A DNA stretch of 64,000 nt, taken from positions 1 to 64,000 of the forward strand of contig NZ_ASJB01000042.1 of the NCBI RefSeq assembly GCF_000478275.1, written 5' to 3'. Position numbers and translations under genes: made by a program. Each line of letters starts with the position of its first letter. Within the stretch, counting starts at the first letter, position 1. The notes beneath the pieces were generated by a model. That model worked only from the letters and a program-made list of their open reading frames with translations, did not search any database and was not told where the DNA came from. This DNA comes from Amycolatopsis orientalis DSM 40040 = KCTC 9412. Lineage in GTDB: Bacteria > Actinomycetota > Actinomycetes > Mycobacteriales > Pseudonocardiaceae. Positions 53,401 through 63,800 of the stretch are shown here, piece after piece.

Positions 53401-54665
53401 TCGACGGTCTCGACGTCGAACAGGTCCGCCGCGCCGATGAGGGCACCCTGCAGCCCCGTCGGGTTTCCCTCGGTGTCGAGGGTCTCCCGCACCACGAGAT
53501 CGAGGTCGAGATCGTCGGACCGCCGGTCGTCGGGGATCAGGTCGATCCGCAGGCCGGGCAGCTCCAGCGCCGGCCCGCCGCCGCGTCCGGCGGAGACCAG
53601 ATCCGCGGTTTCCACCGCGGCCATCACCTGGAACAGGGGATGACGGGACAGCGATCGGGTCGGCGACAGCTCCTCGACCAGCTTCTCGAACGGCACGTCC
53701 TGGTTTTCGTAGGCGTTCAGCGCGGCTTTCCGTACCCGACCGAGGACTTCGGCGAAGGTCGGATCGCCCGACAGGTCGGCCCGGATCACCAGGTTGTTGA
53801 CGAAGCAGCCGACGAGGTCGTCGAGCCCCTCGTCGGTCCGGCCCGCGACCAGGGTCCCGATCGGGAGATCCACGCCGGCTCCCAGCCGGGACAGCAGCAC
53901 CGCCAGCGCGGAATGCACCACCATGAACAGGGTGGCCCCGTGCGCCCGCGCCAGCTCCAGCAGCCGCCGATGCGTGTCCGCGCCCAGTTCCAGCTCGGCG
54001 GTGTGACCACGGGGGCTCAGCTGTGCCGGACGCGGCCGGTCACCCGGCAGGTCCAGTTCTTCCGGTGCCCCGGCGAGGGCTCGCCGCCAGAACGACACCT
54101 GCTCGGTCAGGGTGCTCTCCGGATCGTCCTCCGCACCGAGGAGTTCACGCTGCCACAACGTGTAATCGGCGTACTGCACCGGAAGCGGCGTCCACTCCGG
54201 CGCGCCGCCCGCCAGCCGTGCCGCGTACGCGGTGGAGAGATCGCGCAGCAGCGGGCCCATCGACCAGCCGTCGGCGGCGATGTGGTGCACCACCAGTACC
54301 AGCACGTGCTCACGCGGGCCCACCGGGAACAGCCGGGCCCGGACCGGGATCTCGTTCGCCAGGTCGAAGGCGTACGCGCTCGCACGCGCCACCGCGTCCT
54401 CCGGTACCGCTCCCTCGACGACCTCGAGTTCGAAGCCCGTCTCGTCGGCCCGGAGCACTCGCTGACAGGGTTCGCCGTCCTGGGCGGGGAACACGGTCCG
54501 CAGTACCTCGTGGCGGCCGAGTACGTCCAGCAGGGCGGCGGCGAGCGCGGCGCGGTCCAGCTCCCCGGTCAACCGCAGCGCCAGCGGGATGGTGAAGGTG
54601 TCGCTGGGGCCGTCCAGCCGCCAGAGGAACCACAGCCGGCGCTGCGCGAACGACAACGGAATCAT
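28503..54665 (-). CDS. eight-module NRPS with terminal thioesterase (positions 10-17)
   Basis: An 8720-residue synthetase (26.2 kb) that finishes and releases the peptide. Eight C-A-T modules are followed by a type I thioesterase with GYSFGA (Ser8568) and a His near the end (PCEHADMV). No epimerization domain is present. The C domains opening modules 11, 13, 15 and 17 start with [11 protein letters not shown], carry an HHLM-type motif and read HHLLQDH-like at the active site. They resemble dual epimerization/condensation domains and imply D-residues at 10, 12 and 16, plus Gly at 14. The others are LCL type ([11 protein letters not shown], HHIAxDxWSM). Codes read basic, Hpg, Thr, Hpg, Gly, aliphatic, basic, Hpg. 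The start overlaps the upstream NRPS stop in TGATG, with AAGGAG before it. Codon 922 is TTA. The count and order equal the terminal ramoplanin/enduracidin synthetases; the thioesterase probably closes a macrolactone. Confidence 0.95.
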   Translation of the reverse strand: MIPLSFAQRRLWFLWRLDGPSDTFTIPLALRLTGELDRAALAAALLDVLGRHEVLRTVFPAQDGEPCQRVLRADETGFELEVVEGAVPEDAVARASAYAFDLANEIPVRARLFPVGPREHVLVLVVHHIAADGWSMGPLLRDLSTAYAARLAGGAPEWTPLPVQYADYTLWQRELLGAEDDPESTLTEQVSFWRRALAGAPEELDLPGDRPRPAQLSPRGHTAELELGADTHRRLLELARAHGATLFMVVHSALAVLLSRLGAGVDLPIGTLVAGRTDEGLDDLVGCFVNNLVIRADLSGDPTFAEVLGRVRKAALNAYENQDVPFEKLVEELSPTRSLSRHPLFQVMAAVETADLVSAGRGGGPALELPGLRIDLIPDDRRSDDLDLDLVVRETLDTEGNPTGLQGALIGAADLFDVETVERIVTWLGRVLETVAAEPSVPVRSLRILDHGERRRVLREWNDTAVAAPSGLVPDLFAAQVMRSPDSTALVGDGVELSYAEVDARANCLARELIAVGVGPESVVAVVLERSPDLVVAILAVLKAGGAYLAIDPGLPEERVRFLVEDSAAGVVVGGGLKGPFVASHAVRGAFVAWDEVKASFSSPVAPVTDIDRVASLRPENPAYVVYTSGSTGVPKGVVVSHRGFVNLSVSHGRFGVGAGSRVAQFASSGFDMFCEEWLLALLSGAALVIVPPERRLGAELAGFLAEFGVTHATLPPAAVASLPQDGLPEGFVLDVGGEALPGELVSRWATDHVMFNSYGPAETTVNAAVWRCRADGVATVPIGRPIPNTRVYVLDDALEPVPAGVSGELYVAGTGLARGYAGRAGLTGERFVACPFEPGQRMYRTGDRVRWNADGELVFLGRTDDQVKIRGFRVEPGEIESALLTHPDVEQAVVIAREDTPNDLRLVGYVIPADTVSIEDLRSFLAERLPAYLVPSAIIALDAFPLTANAKLDRKALPAPDFAALAGTGRAPETAREEILCAAFADVLGLERVGVDDDFFALGGHSLLVVSLVEWLRQRGVSVSVRALFLTPTPAGLAAVAGPEPVAVPPNLIPPDADEITPEMVPLADLTETEIAHVVEAVPGGAPNIQDVYPLAPLQEGIFFHHLMSGQDGTDVYVTPTVIEFDTRDRLDVFLAGLRWMVDRHDIYRTAVVSAGLREPVQVVVRHAEVPVEEVVLDPGGPDAVEQLLHAVGGRLDLGRAPLMDVHFAADPGGGRWLGLLRVHHLLQDHTTLEVLLDDLRAFLSGRTGELPSPVPFREFVAQARLGVPREDYERYFTALLGDVTETTAPYGLVDLHGDGTGSEQAHLWVDDALGDRVREVARSWGASPATVFHLAWARVLGAVSGRDDVVFGTVLFGRMNAGTGADRVPGLFINTLPVRVRLDRQGVGEALTGLRHQLADLLAYEHAPLALAQAASGLSGGGPLFSSIFNYRHNPATSEEDSPALDGMKVLSARDLTNYPLAVAVDAHESGFAITLDAVAPADPARVGALLITCLEALTTALADEPATPLRTVDVLDQTELSALLDGWNDTAVPVPDVSVPDAFAARVTADPGAVAVVSGEMELSYGELDARADRLARALVAAGVRPESAVAVAMERSIDLVVALLAVLKAGGVFVPLDTGWPEARLRAVAADAGACLLLAHEATAGLELGVAALTVEAEAGTAVELPDPVPPGCAAYVMYTSGSTGEPKGVVATHGDVVRLAMDRCWGAATRVLFHAPQAFDASSYELWVPLLSGGTVVIAPDERVDAALIRRLIAAHDVTHVHVTAGLLRALAEDDPGCFAGAREVLTGGDVVTADAVRRVLAAGSRVVVRHLYGPTEVTLCATQHEITDAAGTAGALPIGRPLDNTRVYVLDDGLNVVPVGVAGELYVAGAGIARGYVNRAQTTAERFVACPYGPGGRMYRTGDLARWTPDGRLVFAGRADDQVKIRGFRVEPGEVEAVLAGHPAVAQATVAVREDVPGDKRLIAYVVPVDGGAGITDAVRDHLAARLPEYLIPAAFVELGALPLTVNGKVDRAALPAPEYAIGAGRAPANATEELLCQAFADVLGLPSAGMDDDFFALGGHSLLVMQLVSRVRATLAVELPIRTVFEARTPARLAVRLAEVAAPGRAALAARERPERVPLSFAQRRLWFLSRLEGPSPTYNIPLALRLTGSLDRTAFAAALQDVVGRHEVLRTVFALADGEPYQRVLSADEAAFTPPVVEVPRDGLTDAVARAAAYPFDLAAEIPVRASLFAVAQDEHVLVLVVHHIAGDAWSMAPLARDLSLAYEARLDGAAPRWAPLPVQYADYALWQRELLGDDDDPGSVIAQQVGYWKAALAGAPEELDLPSDRPRPAELSHRGHVAEAELPAGLHRRLLELARTEGVTVFMVLQAALAVTLARLGGGRDIPIGTAVAGRTDQALDELAGFFVNTLVLRTDLSGNPTFTETLGRARENLLAALANQDVPFERLVEELAPARSLTRHPLFQVMLTVQNTAGPDTELPGLRTSMEPTGAVPAKFDLDFAFEEGFDEEGAPAGLRGTLVVAADLFDRDTADRIVAWFTRVLDEVTRRPELRLGAIDLLGAEELSTLERWTEPGPPVPEATLPQLFEAQVARTPDAIAVTVGDVGLSYAELDARANALAHRLVGRGIGPESVVGVVARRSAELVVSLLAVIKAGAAYVPVDPDAPAERRTFVLTDAAAACVVTTADCISLIPEGVPVVVVDESGHDLVSAPPSLTHPEHPAYVIYTSGSTGTPKGVVVPHRNVVALFAATRELFGSGEVWSWFHSFAFDFSVWEIWGALLHGGRVVVVPFEVSRSPREFAELLERERVTMLSQTPSAFYQLLAVDSGAALEHVRTVVFGGEALEPARLAEWWARSGNSGPRLVNMYGITETTVHVTRYDLAPETDGSVIGRGLPGFSVSVLDEWLRPVPAGIVGELYVAGPQVARGYARRPGLTSERFVACPSGAPGARMYRTGDRARWTADGLLVFAGRVDDQVQVRGFRVEPGEVEAALAEHPDVTRAAVIAREDVGGDVRLVGYVVPAAGIDADGLAEAVRGFAAGRLPSYLVPSAVVVLEALPLTANGKLDRKALPAPSYTAGGGRAPASIEEELLCQAFAEVLGLERVGVDDDFFVLGGHSLLAVSLVEWLRRRGMAVSVRALFTTPTPAGLASVAAPEAVEVPPNLIPDGATALTPEMLTLVDLTPEELDTVVAAVPGGAANTQDVYPLAPLQEGIYFHHLLAGRDGIDVYATPTVLSVDTRERLDGFLVALRWLVDRHDIYRTAIVSEGLPRPVQVVTRHAPLPVEEITLDPHGPAPVDQLLAAGDGRMELTAAPLIRVYVAADPAGGWLVLLRIHHLIQDHTTFDVIIEDLRAFLSGRAGELPPPSRFREFVAQARRGVSQDDHERYFTEVLDGVTETTTPYGLLNTYGDGAAAALAHRRVDDTLAARTREVARTLGVSPATLFHLAWARVLGAVSGRDDVVFGTLLFGRMNAGAGADRAPGLFLNTLPVRVRFAGASVGEALATMRGQLADLMVHEHAPLASAQAAAELPGGSPLVTSLFNYRHNQEEPETGEGIDGIRTVFTREHTNYPLHVSIDNDGPAFAITVNAVAPADPDQVCALLHTCLGNLVTALAAAPETPFTGVDVLDAPTRRRLREEWNDTTVAVPDVSVPEAFAAHVARTPDATALVAGELTLGYAELDARSDRLARALVASGVGAESPVAVLMERSAELVVALLAILKAGGVFVPLDAGWPVARMRAVAEDSGAATLVVHEPTAGHEFLTGLDIRTISADTTDTTDTAADAVLPRACPPGQAAYVMYTSGSTGVPKGVVTTHRDVVRLAKDRSWGEPSRVLFHAPHAFDASSYELWVPLLSGGTVVVAPPERVDATALRRLIAGHELSHVHLTAGLLRVLVDEDPSCLADVREVLTGGDVVPPDAVRRVLESNPGVVVRQLYGPTEVTLCATQYEVGDPGAVAGVLPIGRSLDNTRVYVLDDRLDVVPAGVAGELYVAGAGVARGYLNRPLWTAERFVACPFGGPGDRMYRTGDLARWTPDGRLVFVGRADEQAKILGFRVEPGEVETVLAGHPAVAQAAVLVREDVPGDKRLVAYLVPAEPGTAVGVTAHAYATERLPEYLVPAAFVELGTLPLTVNGKVDRAALPVPEYSAGAGRAPANVTEELLCQAFADVLGLDRVGVDDDFFELGGHSLLAIQLASRVRVVLSVEVPLHALFEARTPAELAASPALGVPDRTPLVARERPERVPLSFAQRRLWFLSRLEGPSPTYNIPLTLRLTGSLDRTAFAAALQDVVGRHEVLRTVFALADGEPYQRVLSVDEAAFSLDVAEVTAGELDDAIAGAVGHAFDLTTEPPVRASLFALSPEDHVLVLVVHHIAADAWSMEPLSRDVAAAYTARLRGTEPAWAPLPVQYADHALWQRDLLGDENDPESLLSQQVAYWREALDGAPEELDLPADRPRPATASYRGLVAPIEIPAGLHRRLRAVAKDRGVTLFMTVQTALAAVLSRLGAGTDIPIGVAVAGRTDQAQDDLVGFFVNTLVLRTELSGDPTVAEILGRVRDTSLAAFGHQDVPFEKLVEELAPSRSLSRHPLFQVMLTLQNAGGPGGGAAVTLPGLRIGALPTDGVAAKFDLDVSMGESFDATGAPAGMEGMLIAAADLFDQHTADRLASCLIRVLSLLADDTGTRLSEVDLLDPAERRLVVEEWNRTDAPRPAMLVPEAFEAQVARTPDAVAVLHGDGTRLTYAELNARANRLARLLVRHGAGPESSVAVCLGRSAELVVSLLAVLKTGGAYLPVDPAHPAERVGYQLDDARPKLMLTELGTGIAVHGPDRIVLDDPRVVAELAALDDGDLTTAERHAPLSPGNPAYVIYTSGSTGRPKGVVVPHGAMANFVAAMGDRFPMGTEDRLLAVTTVSFDIHVLELYVPLLAGAGVVLAEDAAVRDPAAVAGLIDRFGVTTLQATPALWQALLTAHADAARGLSALVGGEALPGPLAGRLAAASEGPVTNLYGPTEVTVWATAAVLDGEGPGRVPIGRPIANTRAYVLDGTLRPVPPGAVGELYLAGVQLARGYLGRPGATAERFVASPFGDAGERLYRTGDLARWRADGELEFLGRTDDQVKIRGFRIELGEVETVLGACPVVDRVAAVVREDTPGDKRLVAYLVATGDDPAGAVRAYASERLPSYMVPSVIVPLDALPLTPNGKLDRKALPAPGPATLAGTGRLPAGPREELFCAAFAHVLGLDAVGADDDFFALGGHSLLAVSLVEYLREHGAEVSVRAVFEYATPAGMATAAGPDRVVVPPNLIPPGATAITPEMLTLADLTEAEIATVVEAVPGGAAAIADVYPLAPLQEGMFFHHLMAKGEDADVYLLPTVLRFGSRDLLDGFLGALRRIVDRTDTYRTAIVWKGLREPVQVVCRTAELPVDEVVLDGSDGSGDLTGQLMAGAGIAVDRAPLMRVRVAREPGTGRWVALLLIHHLVQDHTALEVLLDEVRAILDGRAAELPEPVPFREYVARARFGVAREEHEAYFAGLLGDLTEPTAPYGLLDVHGGGDAMTRADRWIDDTLARRVRALARARGVSPATVFHLAWARVLGTLAGRDDVVFGTVLFGRMNATADVRRAAGPFINTLPVRVRLDGTGAGAALSAMRGQLAGLMVHEHAPLTLAQSASGVPGGLPLFTSLFNYRFTAAPAEGGEPDERDASDGIELLEYREQSNYPLTVSVDDVADRFLVTVDALAPGDPEQVCALLHACLDSLASVLEQEPGTALSAVEVVDVAERRRVLEAGTGPVREVPPVPFGELFAEWVAETPDAVALSRGDVALSYRELDAVTNRLARLLIARGAGPESVVAVVLERSLEPVIAFLAIARAGAACLMVDPALPADRVGLMFADAGPVLAVTNTGSVAVVPDGMPVVVLGAPEMEAELADLDDGAVTDADRITPLLPDHPAYVIYTSGSTGRPKGVVVPHRGLAELARAQVESFALEAASRVLQLASLSFDASVMEMVMALSCGATLVVPDAAGPLAGDELAAVLRSERITHTLIPPSVLATVPEDAGDALVTLVVGAEACPPELVGRWTPGRRMVNAYGPTEITVLCTLSDALRPGEVPPIGRPIGGVRICLLDDRLAPVPAGVPGELYVAGPGVARGYVGRAGLTAERFVACPFEPGRRMYRTGDRARWDTGGQLVFLGRADDQVKIRGFRIEPGEVEAVVAAHPAVRRAAVVVREDVPGDPRLVAYVVPAEDPGEPVDTVRAFVAERLPAHLVPSAVVELDSFPLTVSGKLDRAALPAPGHTAGDGRAPSGAREELLCGAFAQVLGLPSVGMDDDFFALGGHSLLAIRLVSRIRAVLGVELPVRALFETPTPAALVPRLVEARPGRAALVVRERPDRVPLSFAQRRLWFLGRLDGPNAAYNIPLGLRLSGELDREALEAAFRDVIERHEVLRTVVQTTEGEPCQRILPITETGFELRFAEVSEKDLGEAAAAAAGYEFDLAAEIPVRAWLFALGAAEHALVLVVHHIAGDGWSMEPLTRDLAAAYTARLEGHAPAWEPLPVQYVDYTLWQRDLLGDEQAEGTVLAGQVSYWRDALAGAPDELDLPADRPRPAEASHRGHELPILVPADVHARLLELARAEGATVFMVLQAALATLLHRLGAGTDVPIGAAVAGRMDQALDELVGFFVNTLVIRSDLSGDPTFRELLARVRAASLSAYENQDVPFEKLVEELAPTRSLARHPLFQVMLTVQNTTGAGGGPAAGLPGLRTAPLVLGAGVSAKFDLDLSLGETFDETGAPAGMSGSLTAASDLFDEYTTGRLVGYLIRVLTAVSTDVEVRVSAVEVLDPAEYHRIVEEWNDTARPVPERLVPELFAEQAARAPEATALAGDGVELSYGDVEARANRLARRLIAHGVGPESVVGLNLERSPELVIAVLAVLKAGGAYLPIDRELPAERVRFMIEDAAPALVLDTPGFEDEATDYASGPVTDLDRLAPLSPSHPAYVIYTSGSTGRPKGVVVTHEACVSLSVSHERYGAGPGSRVAQFASVGFDMFCEEWLLALLSGAALVIVPQERRLGRELAGFLVEQGVTHATLPPAVAATMPDGVLDPAFVLDVGGEACPPELVERWTSDGRTMFNTYGPSEATVDATVWRCRPGLEAGQAVPIGRPIANTRVYVLDAALRPVPAGVVAELYLSGASLVRGYLGLPVLTAERFVACPFEPGQRMYRTGDRVRWDADGQLVFAGRADDQVKIRGFRIEPGEVEAVLAAYPGVSQVAVIAREDSPGDPRLVAYVVPGEPAETGGLLTFASERLPSYLVPSAVVELEALPLTVNGKLDRRALPAPTYTTGSGRVPATTEEELLCQAFAEVLGLPSVGVDDDFFALGGHSLLAVSLVEWLRQRGVSVSVRALFVTPTPAGLATASGPEPVVVPPNLIPAGAKRITPEMLPMVELTEAEVERLVEQVPGGAANVADVYPLAPLQEGIFFHNLMVGHEGTDVYVTPAVMEFGSRQRLDEFLTALQWVVDRHDIYRTAVLSDGLPEPVQVVVRHAALPISEVVLPPGEADPAEALTAAVRDWMPLDRAPLLTTHIAADPREDRWLCLLRVHHLLQDHTAMQVMLTELRAHLAGRTDELPPPLPFREFVAQARFGVSREEHERYFGEVLGDVTEPTAPYGLTEVHGDGTTTGQAGLRVDEALSGRLKEIARSLAVSPATVFHLAWSRVLAALSGRDDVVFGTIVFGRMNSGAGADRVPGLYMNTLPVRVRLAGLSVGEALTGLRNQLADLMVHEHAPLALAQAASGLSGSPLFTSLFNYRHNQEVSRDEAETMDGIGLLSVRDLTDYPLGVAIDVDGTGFTIAVDAVAPADPDQVCALLHTCLDNLVTALAEAPATPLFAVDVLGEAESAELVERRNDTWVATADVSVPQAFAERVAADPDATAVVDKGFTLTYAELDARSERLARTLAVDGPERTVAVLLDRTADVVVTFLAVLKAGGVYLPLDPSWPVARMRAVVRDAGARCVVVHETTSGHEFVRTAGLRRISAGPSAETDGRAVVPPVSPASAAYVMYTSGSTGVPKGVVATHRDVVALAKDRCWGAPARVLFHAPHAFDASSYELWVPLLSGGTVVIAPDERVDADVLRRWISAHAVSHVHVTAGLLRVLAEQDPACFAGVREVLTGGDVVPAEAVRRVLESNPGVVVRQLYGPTEVTLCATQHEVRDPGEVVGVAPIGRPMDNTRVYVLDGALNPVPDGVAGELYVAGAGVARGYANQPRLTAERFVACPHGAPGTRMYRTGDLVKWSREGTLVFVGRADDQVKIRGYRVEPGEVEAVLGGYAGVAHAAVVVREDVPGDKRLVAYVVPQENATLDDTALRGHVAERLPDYLVPSAFVHLGALPLTGQGKLDRKALPAPQYEPGAGTGGANGPLAVLEQAVCETFAEVLGLPEVGVNDDFFALGGHSLMAVSLVQRLKRKGITTSVQDVMAAPTVTALLNTLSLSSVRGSLGVLLTIRGTGDRPPLFCVHPAGGLSWCYTPFARHAPREVPVFGLQARGIDGRTPLAGSVAEMAADYIRQLRAVRPSGPYYLVGYSFGATPAHEIAVRLRAQGEEVALIIMDSFPLDESMKEAGDAAEEHEPWEEVIRTEFGHLLGGFSDEEIAVFARIFENNTRIRGAHSTGRFDGDTLILTATDNASEDGPLRDRWAPYVSGELTETSIPCEHADMVRPDMMALVWQAIEAWLEAR
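32400..35550 (-). other. NRPS module 16: C(LCL)-A(basic, Orn-like)-T
   Basis: Pocket D-M-E-T-D-G-T-V-D-K, two changes from module 10 and near-identical around [19 protein letters not shown] and VTHATLPPA. It lacks any feature of the Ala code. The next C domain is dual, so a D-residue. Ramoplanin and enduracidin both have D-Ala at this place. Confidence 0.75.
35550..38755 (-). other. NRPS module 15: C(dual-type)-A(aliphatic, Leu-like)-T
   Basis: Pocket D-A-M-L-V-G-A-V-L-K: small and hydrophobic with no charged residue beyond the usual ends. Leu is expected by comparison with ramoplanin position 15; Val or a related residue is not excluded. It does not fit enduracididine, the enduracidin residue here. 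An LCL C domain follows, so L. Confidence 0.65.
38755..41965 (-). other. NRPS module 14: C(LCL)-A(Gly)-T
   Basis: Pocket D-I-L-Q-L-G-L-V-W-K, the glycine code. The next C domain is nevertheless of the dual type, although glycine is achiral, so its epimerase function would be idle at this step. Confidence 0.88.
41725..41851 (-). repeat. 127-base identical tract in C domain of module 14
   Basis: By eye this stretch is base-for-base identical to 48088-48214 in the C domain of module 12, with divergence on both sides. Identity over that length at synonymous sites points to a recent gene conversion within the gene. Confidence 0.7.
41965..45160 (-). other. NRPS module 13: C(dual)-A(Hpg)-T
   Basis: Hpg code D-A-Y-H-L-G-L-L-C-K, followed by an LCL C domain, so L-Hpg. 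The condensation domain has [10 protein letters not shown] near its N-terminus and HHLIQDH as active site. Confidence 0.85.
45160..48330 (-). other. NRPS module 12: C(LCL)-A(Thr)-T
   Basis: Pocket D-F-W-S-V-G-M-V-H-K from FDFSVWEIW and [11 protein letters not shown]: a Thr code with Ser at 278. The next C domain is dual type, giving D- (probably allo-) Thr. Enduracidin has Ser here, so this points to the ramoplanin branch. The front of its C domain shares a 127-base identical tract with module 14. Confidence 0.85.
48088..48214 (-). repeat. 127-base identical tract in C domain of module 12
   Basis: Partner of 41725-41851. Both C domains join an upstream L-Hpg to the next residue, so exchange would keep donor specificity. 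Confidence 0.7.
48330..51510 (-). other. NRPS module 11: C(dual)-A(Hpg)-T
   Basis: Pocket D-A-Y-H-L-G-L-L-C-K, a 4-hydroxyphenylglycine code (compare D-I-F-H-L-G-L-L-C-K). The following C domain is LCL, so L-Hpg. In ramoplanin this residue is the mannosylated one. Confidence 0.85.
51510..54665 (-). other. NRPS module 10: C(LCL)-A(basic, Orn-like)-T
   Basis: The A-domain pocket reads D-M-E-T-D-G-S-V-N-K; the acidic Glu239 and Asp299 fit a cationic side chain, and ornithine occupies this place in ramoplanin. The next C domain is of the dual type, so the residue should be D. The domain carries the 81-bp repeat between its second and third core motifs and has unusual codons around it. Confidence 0.8.
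52860..52940 (-). repeat. 81-bp repeat element inside the module 10 A domain
   Basis: Same 81-base element as at 5092-5172, aligned without gaps, with GCTGAAGG and CCTTCAGC ends. Here it is 27 in-frame codons, residues 576-602 of the [23 protein letters not shown] followed by DEVKASFS. No stop arises. The related A domain of module 16 has a short unrelated loop at this point. The loop lies before the YTSGSTG motif, on the surface of A-domain folds, so it should be tolerated. Confidence 0.88.
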
Positions 54666-57600
54666 CAGAACTCCTTTTCGTGCTCACGCATGGGCCGGAG
54701 TACCGGCCTCGTTTTCTTGCCGGTACCGGCGTTCGCCACGATCCACGCGGCCACCTCGGCGGCGGTCGGGTTCTCGAACAGCACCCGGAGCGGCACCTCG
54801 GCACCCGCGACCGCCCTGATCCGGCTGAGCAAGCGGGTGCCCAGCAGGGAATGCCCGCCGAGGGCGAAGAAATGGTCGTCGGGGCCGACCCGGGGCAACT
54901 CGAGGATCTCGGCGAACGCCTCGCAGACGAGTTCTTCCTCCCGCGTGGCGGGCGCCCGTCCCGCCCCAGCGGTGCCGTGTCCGGGCGCGGGAAGCGCCTT
55001 GCGGTCGAGTTTCCCGTTGACGGTCAACGGAAGCGCGTCGAGTTCGACGAACGCGACGGGCACCATGTACGCGGGCAACCTGCTCAGGGTGTACTCCCGG
55101 AGCACTTCGCCGAGGTCGTCGGTCCCCGGCTCCGCGCGGACCAGGTAGGCGACCAAGCGCCGGTCGCCCGCCCGGTACTCCCTGGCCACGACCGCCGCGT
55201 CGGCGACCGCCGGATGCTCCGCCAGCACCCGCGCGATCTCGTCCGGCTCGATGCGGAAGCCGCGGATCTTCAGCTGGTCGTCGACCCGGCCCTCGAAGAG
55301 CAGCCGTCCGCCGGTGGTCCAGCGGGCGCGGTCGCCGGTGCGGTACATCCGCTGCCCTGACCCGAACGGGCAGGCGACGAAGCGTTCGGCGGTCATCGCC
55401 GTCCGTCCGAGGTAGCCGCGGGCCAGGCCGGCCCCGGCCACGTACAGCTCCCCCCGCACTCCGGGCGGCGCCGGGGCCAGGGCGTCGTCGAGGACGTAGA
55501 CGCGGGTGTCGAGGACCGCGGCCCCGATGTCGGGCGGGCCGCTGGGCGAAAGCGGCTCCGACATCGACGAGCAGACGGTGGTCTCGCTCGGTCCGTAGGC
55601 GTTCACGAACCGGCGTCCGGATGCCCAGCGCCGCACGACGTCGGCGGTGAGCGCCTCGCCCGCCGACACCAGGGTGGTGACCGGCGCCAGATCCTCCGGC
55701 GCGGACGCGGCGAGCAAGGCGGGCGGCAGGGTCGCGTGGGTCACCCCGTGCCTGGCGACGACTTCGGAGAGCCCGGCGCCCGAAAGCAGGTCCTCGGTCA
55801 CCACCAGGCGGGCGCCGGTGCACAGCGCCATCACCAGTTCCCAGACCGACGCGTCGAACCCCGGGGACGCGAACTGCAGCACCCGGCTCTCATCGGTGAC
55901 GGCGAGCCGTTCGACCTGGGAGGCCACGAGGGCGGCGATGCCGCGGTGCGGGACCACCACGCCCTTCGGCCGCCCCGTCGAGCCCGAGGTGTAGATGAGG
56001 TAGGCCGGATGATCCGGCAGCGGCGGGACGACGGGCGCGGTCTTCCGCTCCTCGGCCGCGTCGAGGACGACGACCGGCGGCGCCGTGCCCTCCGGGATCG
56101 ACACCCTGCGCTCGATGGTCGTCAGCACGCAGACCGGCCGCGCGTCGCCGAGCACGTACTCGATCCGTTCCGGCGGGAGCACCGGGTCGACCGGGAAATA
56201 GGCGGCGCCCGCCTTGAGCACGGCGAGGAACGCGATCACCAGATCGACCGAACGGTCCAGCACCACGGCCACCGCCGACTCGGGGCCCGCGCCGTGCCCG
56301 GCGAGGACGGCGGCCAGCCGGTCGGAGCGCGCGTCCAGTTCCGCGTACCCGAGGACGGTGTCCCCGGTCTCCAGCGCGACCGCTTCCCCCCGCCGCGCGA
56401 CCTGCGCGGCGAAGAGCCCGGGCACCGTCGCTTCGGACACTCCGGCACCTGACGGATTCCCCTCGCCGAGCACCTGACGGCGTTCGGCTCCGGTCAGGAG
56501 GTCGATCCGGCTCAGCGGGCGGGCGGGTTCGGCCACGGCGGCTTCCAGCAGCCGCACCAGCCGTGCGACGAGTGCCTCCGCCGTCGACCGGTCGAACACG
56601 TCGGCACCGAACTCCAGCGCACCCGACATGCCGTCCGGTGCGCCCTCCTCGTCGCGTCGCTCGGCGAGGCTGAGCATGAGGTCGTACCGGGCGACGCCGT
56701 GGGCGACCGGTTCGCCGCTCACCTCCAGCCCGGGGAGCCGGAGCTCCGCCTCGGGCGCGTTCCGCACGTCCAGCGCCACCTGGAACAGCGGCTGCCGCGA
56801 CAGGGAACGCTCCGGGACGAACTCCTCCACGACCCGGTCGAACGGCAGGTCCTGATGCGCGTACGCCGCCAGGTCGGTCTCCCGCACCCGCCGCAGCAGC
56901 TCGGCGAAGGCCGGGTCGCCCGAGACGTCGGTGCGCAGCACCAGCATGTTGACGAAGAACCCGACCAGGTCGTCCAGCGCGTCGTCGGTGCGGCCGGCCA
57001 CCGCGGTGCCGATCGGGACGTCGGCGCCCGCGCCCAGTCTGCTCAGCAGGGCCGCGAAACCCGCTTGGAGCACCATGAAAACGGTGACCTGTTCGGCCGA
57101 GGCGAGGTCCACGATCCGCCGGTGCAGAGCCGAGGACAGCTCCACCATGACCTCGCCGCCCCGGTGCGTCGCCACCGCGGGACGAGGCCGGTCCACCGGC
57201 AGCGGGATCTCTTCGGGGACACCGGCGAGGGTTTCGCGCCAGAACGCCAGCTGCCGGGACAGCACGCTCTCCGGGGCGTCGGCGTCGCCGAGCAGATCCC
57301 GTTGCCAGAGCGCGAAATCCGCGTATTGGACGGGCAGCGGCGCCCACTCCGGCGCCTGCCCCGCCGCGCGTGCCGGGTACGCGACCGACAGATCCCGTGC
57401 CAGCGCCGCGGTCGACCAGCCGTCGGTCGCGATGTGGTGCACCGCCAGCACGAGGACGTGGTCGTCCGGTGCCACGCGGAGCAGCCGTGCCCGGATCGGG
57501 ATCTCCGTGGCGAAGTCGAAGGCGTAACCCGCCGCACGGTCGATCTCGTCCGCGACCTCCCCGGCCGCGACCCCGACCACCGGCAGCCGGAAATCGATCT

Positions 57601-57860
57601 CCTCGATCGGCAGGATCCGCTGGTACGGCTCGCCGTCCTCGACCGGGAGCACCGTCCGCAGCACCTCGTGGCGGGCGATCACGTCCCGCAGCGCCGTGGC
57701 CAGCGCCGCCGGGATCAGCGTGCCGCGCAGCCGGAGCGCGATCGTGTTGCTGTAGCTCGCACTCGACCCTTCGAGCTGGCTGACGAACCACAGCCTGCGT
57801 TGTGCGAAGGAAACCGGTGGCCGCTCCGGTCGCTCCCGGGCCGTCAGCGCCGGCCTGCCG
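54665..57860 (-). other. NRPS module 9: C(LCL)-A(Phe)-T
   Basis: Pocket D-A-W-T-V-A-A-V-C-K, the Phe code. The first C domain of the next protein is LCL, so L-Phe. Ramoplanin has L-Phe here while enduracidin has citrulline. Confidence 0.88.
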
Positions 57861-60800
57861 GTCTCCGCCTGCCCCAGCCGTTCGGCGAGGCGGGCCACGG
57901 TCAGCGTCTCGAACAGGACCCGGATCGACAGCTCGACGCCGAGCACCGAGCGCACGCGGCTCACCAGCCGGGTCGCCAGCAGGGAGTTCCCGCCGAGCGC
58001 GAAGAAGTCGTCGTCGGGTCCGACCCGCTCAAGACCCAGCACCTGCGCGAACACCCGGCACAACAGCTCTTCGTGCGCGGTGGCGGGCGCGCGCCCGGTG
58101 CCCGGCGCGCTCGCCTGCGGGACGAACACCGCGCGGCCCGGGGCCTCCACTTCGGCCTCGTCGAGCAGCAGGCGACGCGGCCAGCCGGGCAGGCTCTTCG
58201 CCTCCTCGGTCGTGGTGATCAGCACCAGCGCGCCGGCGCCGGTGAGCGTGGCGGCGACCTGCTCCGGCGGATCCGCCGGATCGACGAGCACGTGACCGCC
58301 GCCCACCCGGCCGACGGCGGCCAGTGCCACCGCCAGATCGGCGGGCTCCCGCACACCGATCGCGACCACCGACTCCCGGCGCACGCCGAACGCGGTCAGC
58401 CGCCGCGCGAGCCGATCGGCTCCGGCGCCCGTACCCGGTTCAGGACGGGCCCGGCCGGTCACGTCGAGCACGTCCAGCGACAGGAGCGGAAGGTCCGGGG
58501 TCTCCTCCAGCGCGGTGGTGAGCTTCGCGAGCGAGGTGTGCAGCAGCCTGGCGAACCGGTCCGCGTCCACCGGCCGCACGACACCGACGAAGACACTGAA
58601 CTCCACGCCGTCGTCGTCGATCGACACGCTCAGCGGGTAGTTGTCGTGCTCCTGGGTGAACACGGTCTCGACGTCGCCGAGCACGTCGCCGGGCTCGACG
58701 ACGACGGGCCGGGCGTGCCGGTAGTTGAACAGCGCGGCGAACAACGGGCTGCCGTGGGGCAGGCCACCGGCCTCCTGGGCCAGTGTCAGCGGCGCGTGTT
58801 CGTGCACCAGCAGCTCGGCGAGCTGGTCACGCAGCTCCGTCAGCGCCGTTCCCACCGGCTTCCCGGCCAGGCCGACCCGTACCGGGAGGGTGTTCATGAA
58901 CAGCCCGGGCACCCGGTCCGCGCCGACGCTCGACCGGCCGAGCAGCACCGTGCCGAACACGACGTCGTCGCGCCCGGCCACCGCCGCGAGCAGCCGCGCC
59001 CACGCCAGGTGGAAGAGCGTCGCCGGGCTCATCCCGAGCGATCGCGCCAGCGCCCGCACCCGCGTCGCCAGGCCGTCGTCCACCGTCAGCCTGGTCTGCC
59101 CGGTTTCCGTGCCGTCGCCGTGCACGTCCAGCAGTCCGTAGGGCGCGGTGGTCTCCGTGACATCCCCGACGAGCCCGGCGAAATACTCCCGGTGCGCCTC
59201 CTCGGGGACGCCGAGCCGGGCTTGCGCCACGAAGTCCCGGAACGGCGCGGGAGCGGGCAATCTGTCGGCCCGGCCCGCCAGTATCGCCTTGATCTCGTCG
59301 AGCACGATGTCGAGCGCCGTGTGGTCCTGGACGAGGTGGTGCATCCGGATCAGCACCAGCCATCCGGCACCGTCGCCGGGTTCGGCCGCGAGGTGCACGG
59401 TCAGCAGCGGCGCCCGGCGCAGGTCCATCCACCCACCCGCGGCGGCCAGCAGTTGCCCGACCGCGTCCCCGCCGTCGGCGTCGAGGGTGACCTCGGTGAC
59501 CGGCAGCTCGGCGTGCCGCCACACGACCTGGACCGGCTCGGCCAGCCCGTCCGAGACGAGCGCGGTGCGGTAGACGTCGTGCCTGTCGATCACCTGCCGC
59601 AGCGCGGACAGGAAGGCTTCAAGTCGTTGCCTCGCCCCGAAACGCAGGACGAACGGCATGGCGTAGACGTCGTCACCACCCCGGTCGGTCATCAGGTGGT
59701 GGAAGAAGATGCCTTCCTGCAACGGCGCCAGCGGATAGACGTCCTGGATGTTGGGCGCCCCACCGGGAACCGCCTCGACCACCCGCGCGATCTCGGCCTC
59801 GGTCAGGTCGATCAGCGGCAGCATTCCCGGCGTGACCTCGTCGGCGTCCGGCGGGATCAGGTTCGGCGGGACCGCCACCGGTTCCGGACCCGCCACCGCC
59901 GCCAGCGCGGCCGGCGTCGGCGTCACGAACAGGGCTCGCACCGAGACCGACACCCCGCGGTGGCGCAACCACTCGACCAAGGACACCGCCGACAGCGAAT
60001 GCCCTCCGAGTGCGAAGAAATCGTCGTCGGCGCCGACCGCGGGCAAGCCGAGGATCTCGGCGAACGCCTGGCACACCAGCTCTTCCTGGGCGGTGGCGGG
60101 AGCACGTCCGCCGCCCGTGTCGTGCCGGGGGCCGGGGAGCGCCGCCCGGTCCACCTTCCCGTTGACCGTCAGCGGCAGGGCGTCCAGTTCCACGAACGCC
60201 GAAGGCACCAGGTACCCGGGCAGCCGCTCGGCGGTGTGCGCGCTCACCGCGTCGGCGATCGAGGTCCCGGTGTCCGCGGGTACCAGGTAGCCGACGAGCC
60301 GTTTGTCCCCCGGGACGTCCTCCCGCACGAGGACGGTGGCCTGCGCGACCGCCGGATGCCCGGCGAGCACGGCCTCGACTTCGGCGGGCTCGACCCGGAA
60401 ACCGCGGATCTTCACCTGCTCGTCCACGCGGCCGACGAACACCAGCCGCCCGGCGGAATCCCACTTCACCCGGTCGCCCGTGCGGTACATCCGTTCGCCC
60501 GTCCCGCCGAACGGGCATGCCACGAACCGCTCCGCCGTCCACAAAGGACGATTGAGGTAGCCGCGCGCGACACCCGCGCCGGCCACGTACAGCTCACCGG
60601 CGACCCCCACCGGAACCGGCCGCAATCCTTCGTCCAGCACGTACACGCGGGTGTTGTCGAGCGGCCGCCCGATCGGCAGGACACCCGCCACCGCACCGGG
60701 ATCCGCCACCTCGTACTGGGTCGCGCACAACGTCACCTCGGTCGGCCCGTACAACTGCCGCACCCGCACACCCGGAACGGCCTCCAGCACCCGCCGCACC

Positions 60801-63800
60801 GCGTCCGGCGGGACCACGTCGCCGCCCGTCAGGACCTCACGCAGACCGGTGAAACACCGCGGATCCCGATCGGCGAGCACCCGGAACAGGCCCGCGGTGA
60901 CATGCACATGCGACAGCGCGTGGTCCGTGATCAGCCGTCGCAGCACGGTCGCGTCCATCCGCTCCACGGGTGCCACCACCACCGTGCCGCCCGACAGCAA
61001 CGGCACCCACAACTCGTACGACGACGCGTCGAAAGCGTGGGGCGCGTGGAACAACACCCGCGGGGTCACACCCCAGCAGCGATCCTTCGCCAACCGCACG
61101 ACGTCCCGATGGCTTACCACCACACCCTTCGGCGTCCCGGTCGAACCCGAGGTGTACATCACGTACGCGGCACCGTCCGGCGAGACCGCGCCGGGAAGAT
61201 CCACCGCGACGTCCGTCCCGGCGTCCGCCCGGATCGCCGGGATCCCGAGGTCGTGCTGAGCCGTCTCGTCGTGCACCACCAGCACCCCGGCGCCCGCGTC
61301 CCCGGCCACGGCGCGCATCCGCGCGACCGGCCAGCCGGTGTCCAGCGGCAGATAGGCGCCACCGGCCTTCAGCACCGCCAGCAGGGTCACCACGACGTCG
61401 GCCGAGCGCTCCAGCAGCACCGCGACGACCGACTCCGGTCCCACTCCCGCAGCGGCCAGCACCCGCGCCAGCCGGTCTGCCCGCGCGTCCAGTTCGCCGT
61501 AGCCGAGCCGGACGCCCTCGGCGATCACGGCCACCGCGTCCCGATCGGCGACAGCCCGGCGCGCGAACGCCTCCGGCACCGACACCTCCGGGACGGCCAC
61601 CGGCATCGCGTTCCACTCCGTCAGGATCCGCCGGCGTTCGTCCGCCGCGAGCACGTCCACCGAGGCGATCGGGGCGCGCGGATCCCGTGCCATCGTCCGC
61701 AGCACCCGGACCAGCCGATCCGTCAGCAGCACGGCGGTGCCGGAGTCGAACAGGTCGGCGGAGACGAGGAGGGTGCCGCTGATCCCGGCCGGCGCGCCCG
61801 CTTTGTCGAAGCTCTCGCCGAGGCTCAGATCGAGGTCGACCTCGAGCGACTTGACCGCGGAAGGCAGCGCCACGGCCCGCAACCCCGGGAGGTCCAGCGG
61901 CGGCTCCCCGGCGCGGCCGGTGTTCTGCAGGGTCATCAGCACCTGGAACAACGGATGCCGGGCGAGGGAGCGGACCGGGGCCAGCTCCTCCACCAGCCGT
62001 TCGAACGGGACGTCCTGGTGCGCGAACGCGGACAGCGAGGTCTCGCGGACACGGCCGAGCACCTCGGCGAAGCTGGGCTCGCCGGACAGGTCGGTGCGCA
62101 GGACGAGGGTGTTGACGAAGAAGCCCACCAGTTCGTCCAGGGCCTGGTCGGCCCGTCCCGCCACCGCGACGCCGATCGGGATGTCCGTACCCGCCCCGTG
62201 CCGCGAGAGGGTCACGGCGAGTCCCGCCTGCAGCGCCATGAACACGGTCACGCCCTCGCCGCGCGCCAGCTCCAGCAGCGCGCGGTGCAGGTCCGCCGGG
62301 ATCTCGACCCCGGCCGGATGCCCGCGGCGCGAACCCTCCGCGGGCCGGGGCCGGTCGGCGGGCAGGTCCAGCTCCTCCGGTGCGCCGTCGAGCGCGTCGC
62401 GCCAGTACGCGATCTGCCGCGCCATGAGGTCCTCGCCGAGCAGTTCCCGTTGCCACAAGGTGTAGTCGGCGTACTGGACGGGGAGCGGCTTCCACGTCGG
62501 GCTCCCACCGGCCAGCCGCGCCGCGTACGCCGTGGACAGGTCACGGGCCAGGGGTTCCATCGACCAGCCGTCGCCCGCGATGTGGTGCACGACCAGGACG
62601 AAGACGTGTTCCTCCGGCGTCACCGGGAACAACGACGCCCGGATCGGCGGTTCGGCGGCGAGATCGAACGCGTGCCCGGCGGCTTCGGCGATCGCGTCGC
62701 CGAGTTCCCCGGCCGCCACCTCGGCCACGTCCAGCGCGAACGCGGACTCCTCCACCGGAAGCACGCACTGGTACGGCTCTCCCCCGGCGGTCCGGAACAC
62801 GGTGCGCAGCACCTCGTGCCGCCCGGCCACGTCGCGCAACGCCGCCGCGAAGGCCGCCCGGTCCAACGGCCCGGTCAGGCGCAGCGCCACGGGGATGTTG
62901 TAGGTGGCACTCGGGCCCTCCAACCGGCCCAGGAACCACAACCGGCGCTGCGCGAACGACAACGGCATCGGTTCCGGCCGCTCCCGCGCCACCAGCGCCA
63001 CCCGGCCCGGCGCGGTCACCTCGGTGAGCCGGGCCGCCAGGCGCGCGGGAGTCGGGGCGTCGAACAGCGTGCGCAACGGCACCTCGACCGAAAGCGCCAG
63101 GCGCACTTGACTCACCAGCCGCATCGCCAGCAGCGAATGCCCGCCGAGGGCGAAGAAGTCGTCGTCCATCCCGGCCGACGGCAGCCCCAGGACATCGGCG
63201 AAGGCCTGGCACAGCAGCTCTTCCGTGGCGTTCGCCGGAGCCCGGCCCGCACCGGCCGCGTACTCGGGCGCGGGCAACGCCGCCCGGTCCACCTTCCCGT
63301 TGACCGTCACCGGGAAACGGTCCAGCTCCACGAACGCCGACGGCACGAGATAGTCCGGCAACCGCTCGGACAGGTAGCTCCGCCAGGGTTCGACGTCGGA
63401 TACGTCCCGGGGTACCACGTAGCCGACGAGCCGCTTGTCACCGGGAACGTCTTCCCGGACGACGACCGCGGCCTGCGCGGCCGCCGGATGCCCGGCGAGC
63501 ACGGCCTCGACCTCGCCCGGCTCGACCCGGAAGCCGCGGATCTTCACCTGACCGTCCGCCCGGCCGACGAACACCAGCCGCCCCTCGGCGTCCCATTTCA
63601 CCCGGTCCCCCGTGCGGTACATCCGGCCACCCGCGCCGTCGAACGGGCAGGCCACGAACCGCTCGGCGGTCCACAAAGGACGATGCAGATAACCCCGCGA
63701 GACGCCCGCTCCGGCGACGTACAGTTCACCGGCCACACCCACCGGGACCACGTCGAGAGCGTCGTCCAGTACGTAGACCCGGGTGTTGTCCAGCGGGCGC

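Noticed and set aside
28503..54665. Canonical epimerization domains
   Set aside because: I looked after each carrier domain of D-predicted modules; the chain passes straight into a C domain of normal size with no extra 450-residue domain.
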